Shown here: piece by piece, positions 26,840 to 34,851 of the stretch
How the letters are laid out: every line of letters begins with the position of its first letter
Position numbering within the stretch: the first letter of the stretch is position 1
Source: Candidatus Muiribacteriota bacterium
GTDB lineage: Bacteria > Muiribacteriota > DAOVTB01
Length of the DNA: 62,393 bases
Reading direction: 5' to 3'
Assembly: GCA_030633305.1 (NCBI GenBank)
Contig: DAOVTB010000004.1
Span: 1 to 62,393 of the forward strand
Notes under the pieces: generated by a model
What the model was told of the DNA's origin: nothing
The model's input: the letters and a program-made list of their open reading frames with translations, nothing else
Databases searched by the model: none
Program-made: the position numbers and the translations under genes

Positions 26840-27289
26840 TCAGGACGCTGAAAAGTTCATTTGCATTTCTACTATACTTCCACCCTCAGGCGAAGGAGTA
26901 ATTTCAAAAGAATCCATAAAGTTTTTCATAAGGAAAATACCACGACCTCGAAATCGAAAGATATCTTCTTTTCTATTAGGTTTATATTCTACGTACTCCT
27001 CTTTACAAAAACCGATTCCATAATCAATGATCCGTACTTTCAATGTCCGATTTTCTACAAGGAATTCAATATCTACACTTTTTTCAGTATTTTCTCCATC
27101 ATAACCATGTTCAATACAGTTATTATATGCTTCAACAAGGGAACTGACTATTTCATTTTCCGCCTCTCCAATAAATTCAAATTTATAAACCAGCGTTTCA
27201 AAAATCTTGATAATTAATGATAGCATCGCATAAGTTGCAGGAACTGATATTTTTACTAAATCACATTTTCTATCTTTTTCCAAATCCAT
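26840..27289 (-). CDS. RsbW/SpoIIAB-type anti-sigma serine kinase (HATPase_c_2)
   Basis: 149 aa, a single GHKL ATPase domain. The N box is SSLVEAYNNCIEHGYD (Glu, Asn, Asn, His), the G1 box is IIDYGIGFC (D-x-G-x-G) and the G2 box is FRGRGIFLMKNFMD (G-x-G-[IL]-x-[IL]). These define the RsbW/SpoIIAB family, which bind a sigma factor or phosphorylate an anti-anti-sigma partner; some act in other partner-switching circuits. No sigma factor or STAS-domain partner is nearby, so the partner lies elsewhere. Its upstream region holds three perfect DnaA boxes, so DnaA could influence its expression. Confidence 0.88.
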   Translation of the reverse strand: MDLEKDRKCDLVKISVPATYAMLSLIIKIFETLVYKFEFIGEAENEIVSSLVEAYNNCIEHGYDGENTEKSVDIEFLVENRTLKVRIIDYGIGFCKEEYVEYKPNRKEDIFRFRGRGIFLMKNFMDSFEITPSPEGGSIVEMQMNFSAS

Positions 27290-27421
27290 ACTCCCCTGTT
27301 TTAAGGCTTTTTTATAGTTTAAGATCTGTCAAATTTCTATCATGTCATTAACAAAGGCATTTGTTTCAGACACTTTCACTTTTTTATAAGCTTTTCCATT
27401 TTGTTTGATAAATTCAACATT

Positions 27422-27512
27422 TTATCCACAATTATTTTTTACTATTCAAGTCCTAAAACTCTATATAAGAAAAGGTTTTCGCATTTCTAATTACTTATCC
27501 ACATTATCCACA
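27422..27512. promoter_or_regulatory. Cluster of three perfect DnaA boxes
   Basis: TTATCCACA occurs at 27422-27430, 27495-27503 and 27504-27512; the last two are directly abutting. A fourth one-mismatch site in the opposite orientation (CGTGGATAA) is at 27648-27656 inside rsmG. The surrounding 315-base space (27290-27604) is AT-rich and otherwise empty. It could be a DnaA-regulated promoter, a DnaA-titrating site, or a relic origin by rsmG-mnmG; the main origin evidence is at 51.7-52.6 kb. Confidence 0.7.
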
Positions 27513-27604
27513 ATGGTTCAGGAAATCATCTAACAAACTTGCAATTCGTAAAAATTTAAAAATGGATAAGTCCCTACTAATAATACACTTCAGCTTTTTG
27601 GATG

Positions 27605-28273
27605 TCAATTTTGTTTTGATATTTCAGATTTTATTTTTTTCCACAGCCGTGGATAACTTTTCGGTGTTGAAAATTTTTTGTCAATTATTACCAAAACACC
27701 TTTAAACAATGCATCGTTTTTCATCAAATTATAATATAATACTTTACTAAGTCTTCCACCAATTTTTTTTAGCAGATCTTGAGATTCTTCTAATTCATTC
27801 TCATATTGAGTTAAAGACTTAAAAGCCATAAGACGGCCATTTTTTTTTAATACTGGGAGTGATACTTCAATCAGAGTTCTAAGATGCGAGAACGCTCGGC
27901 AAACAGCGATATCAAATGGTCCAGGATGATTGCCTGTCCTGTACTCTTCAGCACGGGTTCGAATCACAGTAAGATTTTCTAGTACGAGATTATTTTTACA
28001 ATCTGTTAAAAAATCTGTTTTCTTTTTATTACTTTCAACTGCGCAGAAATTTACTTCCGGAAAAACAATGGATAACGGTATTACTGGAAAACCGCCTCCA
28101 GAACCGATATCAATAACTTTATTTCCTTTTGAAAGCAGGTTATTATCCTTAAAGACTGTTATTGAATCATCAATATGGAATTTAATTTCTTCTGATTTTG
28201 ACACCAGATTATGGAGTGATGAATTGATTAGTTCAGAGTACTTTTCAAATTTTGATTCAGTATCCATTTTCAT
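27605..28273 (-). CDS. rsmG: 16S rRNA (guanine(527)-N7)-methyltransferase RsmG
   Basis: 222 aa. Methylates G527 of 16S rRNA with SAM. The Rossmann motif I is VIDIGSGGGFPVIPLSI (residues about 52-68), the second strand ends FCAVESNKKKTDFL, and FDIAVCRAFSHLRTLIEV is the family-specific AVCRA(F/V) segment. AAGGAG precedes the ATG at 28273 by 7 nt; an in-frame ATG at 28300 lies upstream of this SD and is rejected. In many bacteria it directly follows mnmG; here 341 bp containing an F1 and an F2 repeat separate the two. Confidence 0.95.
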   Translation of the reverse strand: MKMDTESKFEKYSELINSSLHNLVSKSEEIKFHIDDSITVFKDNNLLSKGNKVIDIGSGGGFPVIPLSIVFPEVNFCAVESNKKKTDFLTDCKNNLVLENLTVIRTRAEEYRTGNHPGPFDIAVCRAFSHLRTLIEVSLPVLKKNGRLMAFKSLTQYENELEESQDLLKKIGGRLSKVLYYNLMKNDALFKGVLVIIDKKFSTPKSYPRLWKKIKSEISKQN

Positions 28274-28371
28274 ATTTATTCTCCTTGTAATATAAATCAT
28301 CTGGCTCAGGGGTCAACTGTTTCACACGAAACATTTCATGTGCATGAACTTCAGGTATGCGTCATTATAAC

Positions 28372-28430
28372 GGGTCAGGGCACATTGAATTTTTTTGAAC
28401 ATCAAAGAAAATTCAAGTCCTTCTGACCCC
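28372..28430. repeat. Family F2 palindrome
   Basis: GGGTCAGGGCACATTGAA at the left and AAGTCCTTCTGACCCC at the right flank an AT-rich centre. Sense of the repeat and distance to the next F1 copy (28505) resemble the arrangement at 42965-43186. It lies in the 341-base gap between rsmG and mnmG, which holds nothing else but the F1 copy. Confidence 0.75.
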
Positions 28431-28504
28431 ATCTATATTGATATTAATTATTCTTTCCTTTCACTTTTATTCTATTTTTTTCCTCATTTTTTCTTTTTAC
28501 TAAT

Positions 28505-28628
28505 CTGCGTTCTGAATGAGATGGAGGTTGGATTTTCTCTGTATTTGGAAAAGCCAAGGCGCACTCTTCTGTGCGTTGAGGTTTGTACGTAACACAGAAA
28601 AATACAAGATTCGCTCATTCAGGACGCA
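28505..28628 (-). repeat. Family F1 palindromic element, complete copy
   Basis: Arms CTGCGTTCTGAATGAG and CTCATTCAGGACGCA. On the minus strand: GAGCGAATCTTG, then an apical GCAC/GTGC stem (GCACAGAAGAGTGC), then AAAATCCAACCTCCATCTC. The stop codon of the first mnmG gene (TGA, 28617-28615) lies inside its left arm, so it sits exactly at the 3' end of that gene and in the same direction. Confidence 0.85.
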
Positions 28629-30429
28629 ACTTTAAATATTTCATTAAATAAAAAATATCTGATGGCGATATTCCAGAAATTTTTGAAGCTTCAAATAAAT
28701 CAGTAGGATTTAATTTTTTTAATTTTTCACGTGCTTCAAATGAAAGCTGGGTTATTTCATCAAATGGTACATCAGCAGGAATTTGATATGAAGATAGATC
28801 CTGCATATTCTTAATCACTTTTTTCTGTTTCTTAAGATATCCGCTATATTTGATTTCAATTTCAAGTTTTAAAAGTGTATTATCGCTAAATCCAGCGAGG
28901 TCAATCCTACTGTCATCTATGTCTTTGATTTTAGTTTCAGGTCTTTTTATGAAATCAAAATAAGTCTTCTTTGAACGTGGTAATCTAAAAGATTTCAGAG
29001 TATTCTTAAGATGGATTCGATTTTTTTTATCGCCAAGATATCGATCAAGTCTGTCTTTAGAAACCAGTCCTAACCTGTAACCTGTAGTAATTAATCGATC
29101 AGTTGCATTATCGACTCTTAAATATAACCTGTTTTCTGCACGTGCAGTAAACAGCCTGTATGGTTCATTTAAATTCTTATTAACAATATCATGAATTAAA
29201 ACTCCTATATAAGATCCTGTCCGATCAGGAATAAATGGATTTTTTTCCATGATATTCAACGCTGCATTTACTCCAGCAACAAATCCCTGTGCAGCAGCTT
29301 CTTCATATCCACTGGTCCCATTTATCTGTCCTGCAAAGTAAAGGTTCTTAATTTTTTGTGATTCCAAAGTAAGGGAAAGCTGTGTTGAATCAACGGCATC
29401 ATATTCTATTGCATATCCTGGTCTTTTAATCACACAATTTTGTAATCCCTTAATAGAATGTACTATATTTTCCTGTAATTCAAATGGAAAGCTTGTCGAA
29501 AGACCAGAAAGGTAATATTCATTAGTATATAATCCTTCAGGTTCAATAAAAATTGTATGAGATTCCTTATGACTGTATTTATTAATCTTATCTTCAATAC
29601 TTGGACAATATCTTGGACCAACACCCTTTATATTTCCAGAAAACAGTGCTGATCTTTCCATATTATCTAATATGATTTTGCGAGTATCTACATTTGTCCG
29701 GGTAATAAAACAATCCATTTTCCCGTTGATCCTGTCCTTAATTTCATATGTTGAGAAACCACAAAATTCAGGAAGCGATTCCTGTCTTTCAATCTTATCA
29801 AAATCTATTGTCCGGCCATCAACACGAGGAGGCGTTCCGGTCTTTAATCTTTTTAATTTTAAACCAAGACCTGTAAGACATTCAGATAATTGAACAGATG
29901 GTAATTCTCCACTTCTTCCAGCATCATAAGTAAAGTTTCCAATATGTATTTTTCCACCTAGAAATGTTCCACCAGTAATAATTATCTTTTTTCCAGACGT
30001 CGTATAACCATTTATTGTTTTTACACCAACTGCACCAGTACTATCAGTTACAATCTCAGTGACCAGACCTTGCCGGACACAAAGATTTTTACAATTTACC
30101 AATGTTTTCAGCATTTTCTGACAATAATCGAATTTGTCTATTTGCACCCGAAGTGCCCGGACAGCATACCCTTTACTTGTATTAAGATATCTCCATTGAA
30201 TGGATGATTTATCAGTGTTTGCAGCCATTTCCCCACCTAATGCATCTAATTCGGCAATCAAATGGCTTTTTCCTACTCCGCCCATACTGGGATTACAAGG
30301 AGGATGAGCAATACGATCAAGATTTAAAGTCAACAATAAAGTCGACATACCCATTCTGGCAGCAGCAAGTGCCGCTTCACATCCTGCATGTCCTCCGCCT
30401 ATTACGATTACGTCGTAGGATTTATTCAC
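28615..30429 (-). CDS. mnmG: MnmG/GidA-family tRNA-modifying FAD enzyme, paralogue 1
   Basis: 604 aa. MnmG with MnmE makes the cmnm5 group on U34 of tRNAs, using FAD. The FAD-binding motif is YDVIVIGGGHAGCEAA; the conserved Cys motifs are PPCNPSMGG and GPRYCPSIEDK; near the end NGTSGYEEAAAQGFVAG binds FAD. The segment corresponding to GKGPAVRA reads SKGYAVRAL, so Pro is replaced by Tyr. The last residues (KLRPE) and the stop are supplied by an inserted F1 repeat, but the C-terminal helical domain is nearly full length. GTG at 30429 lies 6 nt after AAGGAG and is preferred over TTG at 30432. A second mnmG lies immediately upstream. Confidence 0.93.
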   Translation of the reverse strand: MNKSYDVIVIGGGHAGCEAALAAARMGMSTLLLTLNLDRIAHPPCNPSMGGVGKSHLIAELDALGGEMAANTDKSSIQWRYLNTSKGYAVRALRVQIDKFDYCQKMLKTLVNCKNLCVRQGLVTEIVTDSTGAVGVKTINGYTTSGKKIIITGGTFLGGKIHIGNFTYDAGRSGELPSVQLSECLTGLGLKLKRLKTGTPPRVDGRTIDFDKIERQESLPEFCGFSTYEIKDRINGKMDCFITRTNVDTRKIILDNMERSALFSGNIKGVGPRYCPSIEDKINKYSHKESHTIFIEPEGLYTNEYYLSGLSTSFPFELQENIVHSIKGLQNCVIKRPGYAIEYDAVDSTQLSLTLESQKIKNLYFAGQINGTSGYEEAAAQGFVAGVNAALNIMEKNPFIPDRTGSYIGVLIHDIVNKNLNEPYRLFTARAENRLYLRVDNATDRLITTGYRLGLVSKDRLDRYLGDKKNRIHLKNTLKSFRLPRSKKTYFDFIKRPETKIKDIDDSRIDLAGFSDNTLLKLEIEIKYSGYLKKQKKVIKNMQDLSSYQIPADVPFDEITQLSFEAREKLKKLNPTDLFEASKISGISPSDIFYLMKYLKLRPE

Positions 30430-30452
30430 CAATATCTCCTTGTATTTTGGTC

Positions 30453-30474
30453 AGACACAGAGACCTGTCCTTAC
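30453..30474. repeat. Degenerate family F4 palindrome
   Basis: AGACACAGAGACCTGTCC resembles the F4 copy at 26793-26814 but the stem has lost several pairs. It lies just upstream of mnmG paralogue 1. Confidence 0.4.
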
Positions 30475-30492
30475 ACTATAATATAGGTATAA

Positions 30493-30557
30493 GGTGCCAA
30501 ATCACTATGAATTTATACCTATACCTATTGCCATATAAATTAAAGTCCATTGGCACC
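30493..30557. repeat. Family F2 palindrome, GGTGCCAA variant
   Basis: GGTGCCAA (30493-30500) pairs with TTGGCACC (30550-30557); inside, ACTATGAATTTAT pairs with ATAAATTAAAGT. The interior matches the GGGGTCAG-type F2 copies while the outer stem has a different but still complementary sequence. A competing hairpin, AAGTCCA with TGGACTT, overlaps the right arm and is followed by TTTACTATTTTTT. A near-identical copy is at 39512-39576. Confidence 0.75.
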
Positions 30558-30635
30558 AATCAGTGGACTTTACTATTTTTTGTGATTAGCCTATTCCTCT
30601 TTATTTGTTTGGGTGAGTTAAACTAATCTGGCGCT

Positions 30636-30766
30636 GGGGTCAGGGTACTGTGAATTTTTTTGAATTTCAAAGAAAATTAAAGTCCTTCTGGCCCCTTTTA
30701 TATTAATTATTTTACCTTACTTTATTTTTTTCTCTGCGTCCTCAGCGTTCTCTGCGCGAGATCTTA
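30636..30766. repeat. Family F2 palindrome plus CTCTGCG-type repeat between the two mnmG genes
   Basis: GGGGTCAGGGTACTGTGAA...AAGTCCTTCTGGCCCC (30636-30695) is an F2 copy. CTCTGCGTCCTCAGCG...CTCTGCGCGAG (30732-30760) recurs at 17551 and 32774. On the minus strand the second element begins about 10 nt after the stop of mnmG paralogue 2. The whole 340-base space between the two mnmG genes is made of repeats; no gene is present. Confidence 0.75.
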
Positions 30767-30769
30767 TTT

Positions 30770-32632
30770 TTATTTTCCTGTAATATAGTTCAAAATTATA
30801 CTTATATCATTAATATTTACACCACAAACCCGGGCAGCTTCTCCGATAGTATTTGGACATTCACGATGAAGATTATCTTTGGCTTCATTTGAAAGTGCCT
30901 TTATTTTTGAAAAATCAAAGCCTTCAGGTATTTTATAATCTTCAAGTTTCCTTAGGCGTTCAATCTGTTTTTGCTGTCTGCATAGATAACCACTGTATTT
31001 GATCTCAGTCAATATAATATCCAGCCATTCCTGTGGAATATCACTGTTCAATTCATAGCCAAACTTCTTTAAATCTGGATATTTGATTTCTTTACGATTC
31101 AGGATATCTTTAGCAAAATATGTTTTTTTAATAGGAACAGACCCAATCTGGTCCAGTATTTTGTTGTTTTCTTTATTTGGGTTTATCTTGAATTCTGCAA
31201 GGACTCCAAGTTCTTTGTCTATAGCATAATATTTATTCTTTACTCTAGAATAAATCTCTTTATCAATCAAACCATATTTATAACCATCATCAATGCATCT
31301 TTTATCAGCATTATCCTGCCTAAGTGAAAGTCTAAATTCTGCACGTGATGTCATCATCCTGTATGGCTCAACAATTGTACGGGTTACTAAGTCTTCAACT
31401 AAAACTCCTATATAGGATTCAAATCTAGCTGGAATAAATGGTTCTTTATTTTCAAGAAAAAGTGTAGCGTTCAATCCTGCCACAAATCCCTGTACTGCAG
31501 CTTCTTCATAGCCACTGGTTCCATTTATCTGACCAGCAGAATAAAGTCCTTTTATATTCCTGTTTTCCATTGTTATCTTAAGCTGTCCGGGCGGAAGATA
31601 GTCATATTCAATTGCATAACCATACCTCATAATTTCAGCTCTCTCAAACCCGGATACAGTCCTGATTATCTTTTCCTGAATATCTGCAGGCATACTTGTT
31701 GTAAGTCCCTGTAGATAAATTTCTTCGCTATTTTCACCTTCAGGTTCAATGAATATCTGCTGTCTTAGATTCTTCGGAAATTTAATAACTTTTCTATCTA
31801 TTGACGGACAATATCTTGGACCAGAATCAGTAATATTTCCTATTACGATTGGGGAATTCTGGAGATTATCCTGAACAATCTTGATCGTATCTTCATTAGT
31901 ATAAGCAAGATAACTTGGAATATTACAATGCCTGGTTCCCTTATATTTTATCGAGAAACCCACATTATCATCACAAGGTAATTCACTGAATTTACTATAA
32001 TCAAGGCTTTCTCTTCTTACCCGTGGAGGCGTTGCTGTCTGGAATCTATCCAGCTGGAGTCCAGCATTTCTCAATGAATCAGATAATTTCGTTGCTGAAA
32101 GTTCATTATGAGGTCCTCCAATATAGGATGTCTTCCCAATAATTATACGACTTCCAAGAAATGTACCTGTTGCAAGTATCACACATGGAGCATTAAATTC
32201 ACGACCATCAGCACAACGGATTCCATAAATAACATCATTTTTAATCATCAATTCAGCTACTTCAGCCTCAATCAGATCAAGATTTTCCTGCCCTTCAAGA
32301 ACCTTTCGCATCCTGTATTGATATGCTTTTTTATCTGCCTGCATTCTCAGGCTGTAAACCGCAGGACCACGAGATTCGTTCAGCATCCTGGCATGAATAA
32401 AGCAGTTATCAATATTTCTACCCATCTCGCCACCATAAGCTGATAATTCATACACAAGATGGCTTTTCCCCGGACCACCAATACTGGGATTACAAGGCAT
32501 CATAGCAATATTATCGAGATTGATTGAAAAAGCAGCTGTTTTATGTCCACGCCTGGAAGCTACAAGAGCTGCTTCACAACCTGCATGTCCAAGTCCTACT
32601 ACTAATATTTCATATTTATCTTTACTATTCAT
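30770..32632 (-). CDS. mnmG: MnmG/GidA-family tRNA-modifying FAD enzyme, paralogue 2
   Basis: 620 aa, the typical MnmG length. FAD motif YEILVVGLGHAGCEAALVA; Cys motifs MMPCNPSIGG and GPRYCPSIDRK; FAD-proximal NGTSGYEEAAVQGFVAG; C-terminal MnmE-interaction helices ending DISIILNYITGK. The normally conserved GPAVRA reads RGPAVYSL, so Arg is replaced by Tyr. It lies directly downstream of mnmE on the minus strand (gap about 180 bp), where the canonical mnmG usually sits, so this may be the MnmE partner and paralogue 1 the divergent one, but the sequence does not settle it. The frame extends 17 codons upstream; the ATG at 32632 is preferred because it begins just before the Rossmann strand. Confidence 0.93.
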   Translation of the reverse strand: MNSKDKYEILVVGLGHAGCEAALVASRRGHKTAAFSINLDNIAMMPCNPSIGGPGKSHLVYELSAYGGEMGRNIDNCFIHARMLNESRGPAVYSLRMQADKKAYQYRMRKVLEGQENLDLIEAEVAELMIKNDVIYGIRCADGREFNAPCVILATGTFLGSRIIIGKTSYIGGPHNELSATKLSDSLRNAGLQLDRFQTATPPRVRRESLDYSKFSELPCDDNVGFSIKYKGTRHCNIPSYLAYTNEDTIKIVQDNLQNSPIVIGNITDSGPRYCPSIDRKVIKFPKNLRQQIFIEPEGENSEEIYLQGLTTSMPADIQEKIIRTVSGFERAEIMRYGYAIEYDYLPPGQLKITMENRNIKGLYSAGQINGTSGYEEAAVQGFVAGLNATLFLENKEPFIPARFESYIGVLVEDLVTRTIVEPYRMMTSRAEFRLSLRQDNADKRCIDDGYKYGLIDKEIYSRVKNKYYAIDKELGVLAEFKINPNKENNKILDQIGSVPIKKTYFAKDILNRKEIKYPDLKKFGYELNSDIPQEWLDIILTEIKYSGYLCRQQKQIERLRKLEDYKIPEGFDFSKIKALSNEAKDNLHRECPNTIGEAARVCGVNINDISIILNYITGK

Positions 32633-32773
32633 GGCTTTCGCGCCTTTAATTATTACTTTCAAAAATCGACATTCATTACTCAATGTTCGTTATTCTATTT
32701 AATGCATCCGATGTTTATTATAACGGGAGGGTCACAGAACATCCCCTACAATATTAATTATTTTACCTTCTTT

Positions 32774-32808
32774 CTCTGCATTCTCTGCGTTCTCTGCGCG
32801 AGATCTTC
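32774..32808. repeat. CTCTGCG-type dispersed repeat
   Basis: CTCTGCATTCTCTGCG followed by TTCTCTGCGCGAGATC. On the minus strand it begins 5 nt after the mnmE stop codon, as its relatives do after mnmG paralogue 2 and the beta-barrel gene. Confidence 0.65.
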
Positions 32809-32813
32809 TTTTC

Positions 32814-34169
32814 TTACTTACCTATACAGAAAGTACTAAATACCCTGTCAAGTATATCTTCAGTGCTTATTTCGCCAATTATTTCCTTTAAATAATTAAG
32901 GGCATCATAAAGATCCACTGAAACACAATCCAGGGTATAACCATTTTTTATAGTTTCAAGGCTCAGATCAAGTGATTCAATAGTCTGTAGAAGGTGGCTT
33001 TTCTGTCTTTCATTAATAAGGAATATCTCATCATCCATTTTAAGATCTCCAACAGTAAGACTGTATATCTTTTCAACAAGTTCATCAAAACCAACACCGG
33101 TTTTAGCTGAAATTAAAAGCTCAGTTGAACTATTTTCATTTTCAACACTCTTTTTTAAATCACATTTATTTTTAACAGTCAGATGTTTATATTTCTTCAA
33201 CTTTTTTTCAAGTTTTAAATTTAATTCCTGATCCTCCAGGCTGATATCCGTAACAAAAAGAATTAAATCACTGGTTTTTGCCATTTTAAGAGCTTTTTTA
33301 ATACCAATTTTCTCTATTGTATCACTCGTTAACCGCATTCCAGCCATATCAAAAAATCTGTAAAGAATTCCTTTTATCGAAATCTCACCCTCTATGATGT
33401 CACGAGTTGTACCAGGAATATTTGTTATTATCGCTCTGTCCTCTTTCAATAATTGATTTAGAATAGAAGATTTTCCACTGTTGACCATACCAAATAAAGC
33501 AATTCTATACCCATTTCGTATGTAATCACAAGATTCCCGATTTTTTAAAATATCCCGTATTATTTTTTGAATAGACTTCACTTCAAGAGAAATGGTTTTA
33601 GTATTACCAGCTTCCACTTCATCTTCAGGAAAATCCAGATAAGCTTCAATTCCAGAAATTACTCCAACAAGTGTATCCCTTATCTCATTTATTTCCTTTG
33701 AAAAGGTTCCTTTGAGATTATTATAGACCAGCGAAAGAGCTTTTTCATTTCTTGTCTGGTATATTTCACTAATTGCTTCAGCCTGAAGAAGGTCAATTTT
33801 TGAGTTCAAAAAAGATCTTCTTGTAAATTCACCAGCATCTGCAACACGTACACCATTTAAAATGATTGAATTAACAATAAGTCTCGATATTAAAGGAGTT
33901 CCATGAAAAAAGATCTCAAAACAGTCTTCCCCGGTATAAGAGGCCGGACCTTTAAAAAAAACTGCTGTACCCTGATCAATAAAACCATTTTCAGATACAA
34001 AATCACCAAGATATACTTTTCTGGCAATAAATTTAATGTCTTTTTTTTTATACTCTGGAACAAATATTTTTTTTAATACTTCAAGACTTTTATCACCACT
34101 AACTCTAATGCCTGAAACAGGACCATTACAAGAAGTAATAAAAGAAACTATAGTATCGCTAGTGAACAT
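32814..34169 (-). CDS. mnmE: tRNA modification GTPase MnmE
   Basis: 451 aa. The N-terminal formyl-THF-binding domain includes GPASYTGEDCFEIFFHG; the central G domain has G1 ALFGMVNSGKSSILN, G2/switch PGTTRD, G3 DMAGMR and G4 NKCD; the protein ends in FCIGK, with the C-terminal CxGK Cys needed for activity. MnmE and MnmG together build the U34 wobble modification. The start (ATG 34169, or GTG 34172) lies inside the end of jag, an overlap of 11-14 nt that indicates translational coupling. It is part of the rpmH-rnpA-yidD-yidC-jag-mnmE run. Confidence 0.96.
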   Translation of the reverse strand: MFTSDTIVSFITSCNGPVSGIRVSGDKSLEVLKKIFVPEYKKKDIKFIARKVYLGDFVSENGFIDQGTAVFFKGPASYTGEDCFEIFFHGTPLISRLIVNSIILNGVRVADAGEFTRRSFLNSKIDLLQAEAISEIYQTRNEKALSLVYNNLKGTFSKEINEIRDTLVGVISGIEAYLDFPEDEVEAGNTKTISLEVKSIQKIIRDILKNRESCDYIRNGYRIALFGMVNSGKSSILNQLLKEDRAIITNIPGTTRDIIEGEISIKGILYRFFDMAGMRLTSDTIEKIGIKKALKMAKTSDLILFVTDISLEDQELNLKLEKKLKKYKHLTVKNKCDLKKSVENENSSTELLISAKTGVGFDELVEKIYSLTVGDLKMDDEIFLINERQKSHLLQTIESLDLSLETIKNGYTLDCVSVDLYDALNYLKEIIGEISTEDILDRVFSTFCIGK

Positions 34170-34851
34170 CACCAGTAGTTTGAGTCTGCTCTTTATTGAA
34201 TTTTTTTTTAAAATCCTTTGGCGAGATCACAACTTTACGATTTGGCTCAGCACCTTTACTGTATGTGTAAAGATTACGATAAGTTTTTAACGTCTTGTGA
34301 ATGATCTTTCGCTCGAAAGAGTTCATAGGTCTCAAAAATATAGCTTTTTTGGTTGAAGCTGCTTTTTCAGCAAGCCTGATTGCCATTTCTTCAAGATCCT
34401 TCTGCCTTTCCTGTTTAAACTTTGAAACATTTACTTTCACCCTTACAAGACTGTCAGTCTTTTTATTCAACATCAGGGAAAGCAGATGCTCAATCGCATA
34501 CATTGCTGCTCCGCGACGTCCAATAAGAAAACCCAGATTCTCACCGTTTATATCTATAAAATATTTGTTTCTATTATCATGTCTTACTTTTACCTCAACA
34601 TCAGTACGTCCAGTACAGTCGATGATTTCTTCTATCCATTTCGTAAGATAATTTTCATATTTTGGTTTTATAGTAAATCTTATTCGTGCTTTTTTGCCAC
34701 CAAGGAACCCAATCCCCAGAAAACCTTTTGTTTCTTCATTAAGCACTTCATATTCATATTTTTCATTTTCTTTTAATTCAAGAGTCTTTTTGGCGATTTC
34801 TACTGCTTCTTCTACACTTTTGCCGGTAACTTCAATCACTCTTTTTTCCAT
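34159..34851 (-). CDS. jag: RNA-binding protein Jag (KhpB)
   Basis: 230 aa with three domains in order: Jag-N (MEKRVIEVTGKSVEEAVEIA to about residue 55, with the KGFLGIGFLGGKKARI loop), a KH domain (GFLIGRRGAAMYAIEHLL at about 107-124, the GxxG being GRRG), and R3H (about 150-210, with MNSFERKIIHKTL, the RxxxH-type basic patch). It is an RNA chaperone linked to cell division and envelope homeostasis in other bacteria. Its start shares the last base of yidC, and mnmE begins inside its end. Confidence 0.93.
   Translation of the reverse strand: MEKRVIEVTGKSVEEAVEIAKKTLELKENEKYEYEVLNEETKGFLGIGFLGGKKARIRFTIKPKYENYLTKWIEEIIDCTGRTDVEVKVRHDNRNKYFIDINGENLGFLIGRRGAAMYAIEHLLSLMLNKKTDSLVRVKVNVSKFKQERQKDLEEMAIRLAEKAASTKKAIFLRPMNSFERKIIHKTLKTYRNLYTYSKGAEPNRKVVISPKDFKKKFNKEQTQTTGDVH

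Noticed and set aside
28395..28592. Plus-strand 65-codon frame upstream of mnmG
   Set aside because: It lies entirely across the F2 and F1 palindromes and has no SD or family signal.
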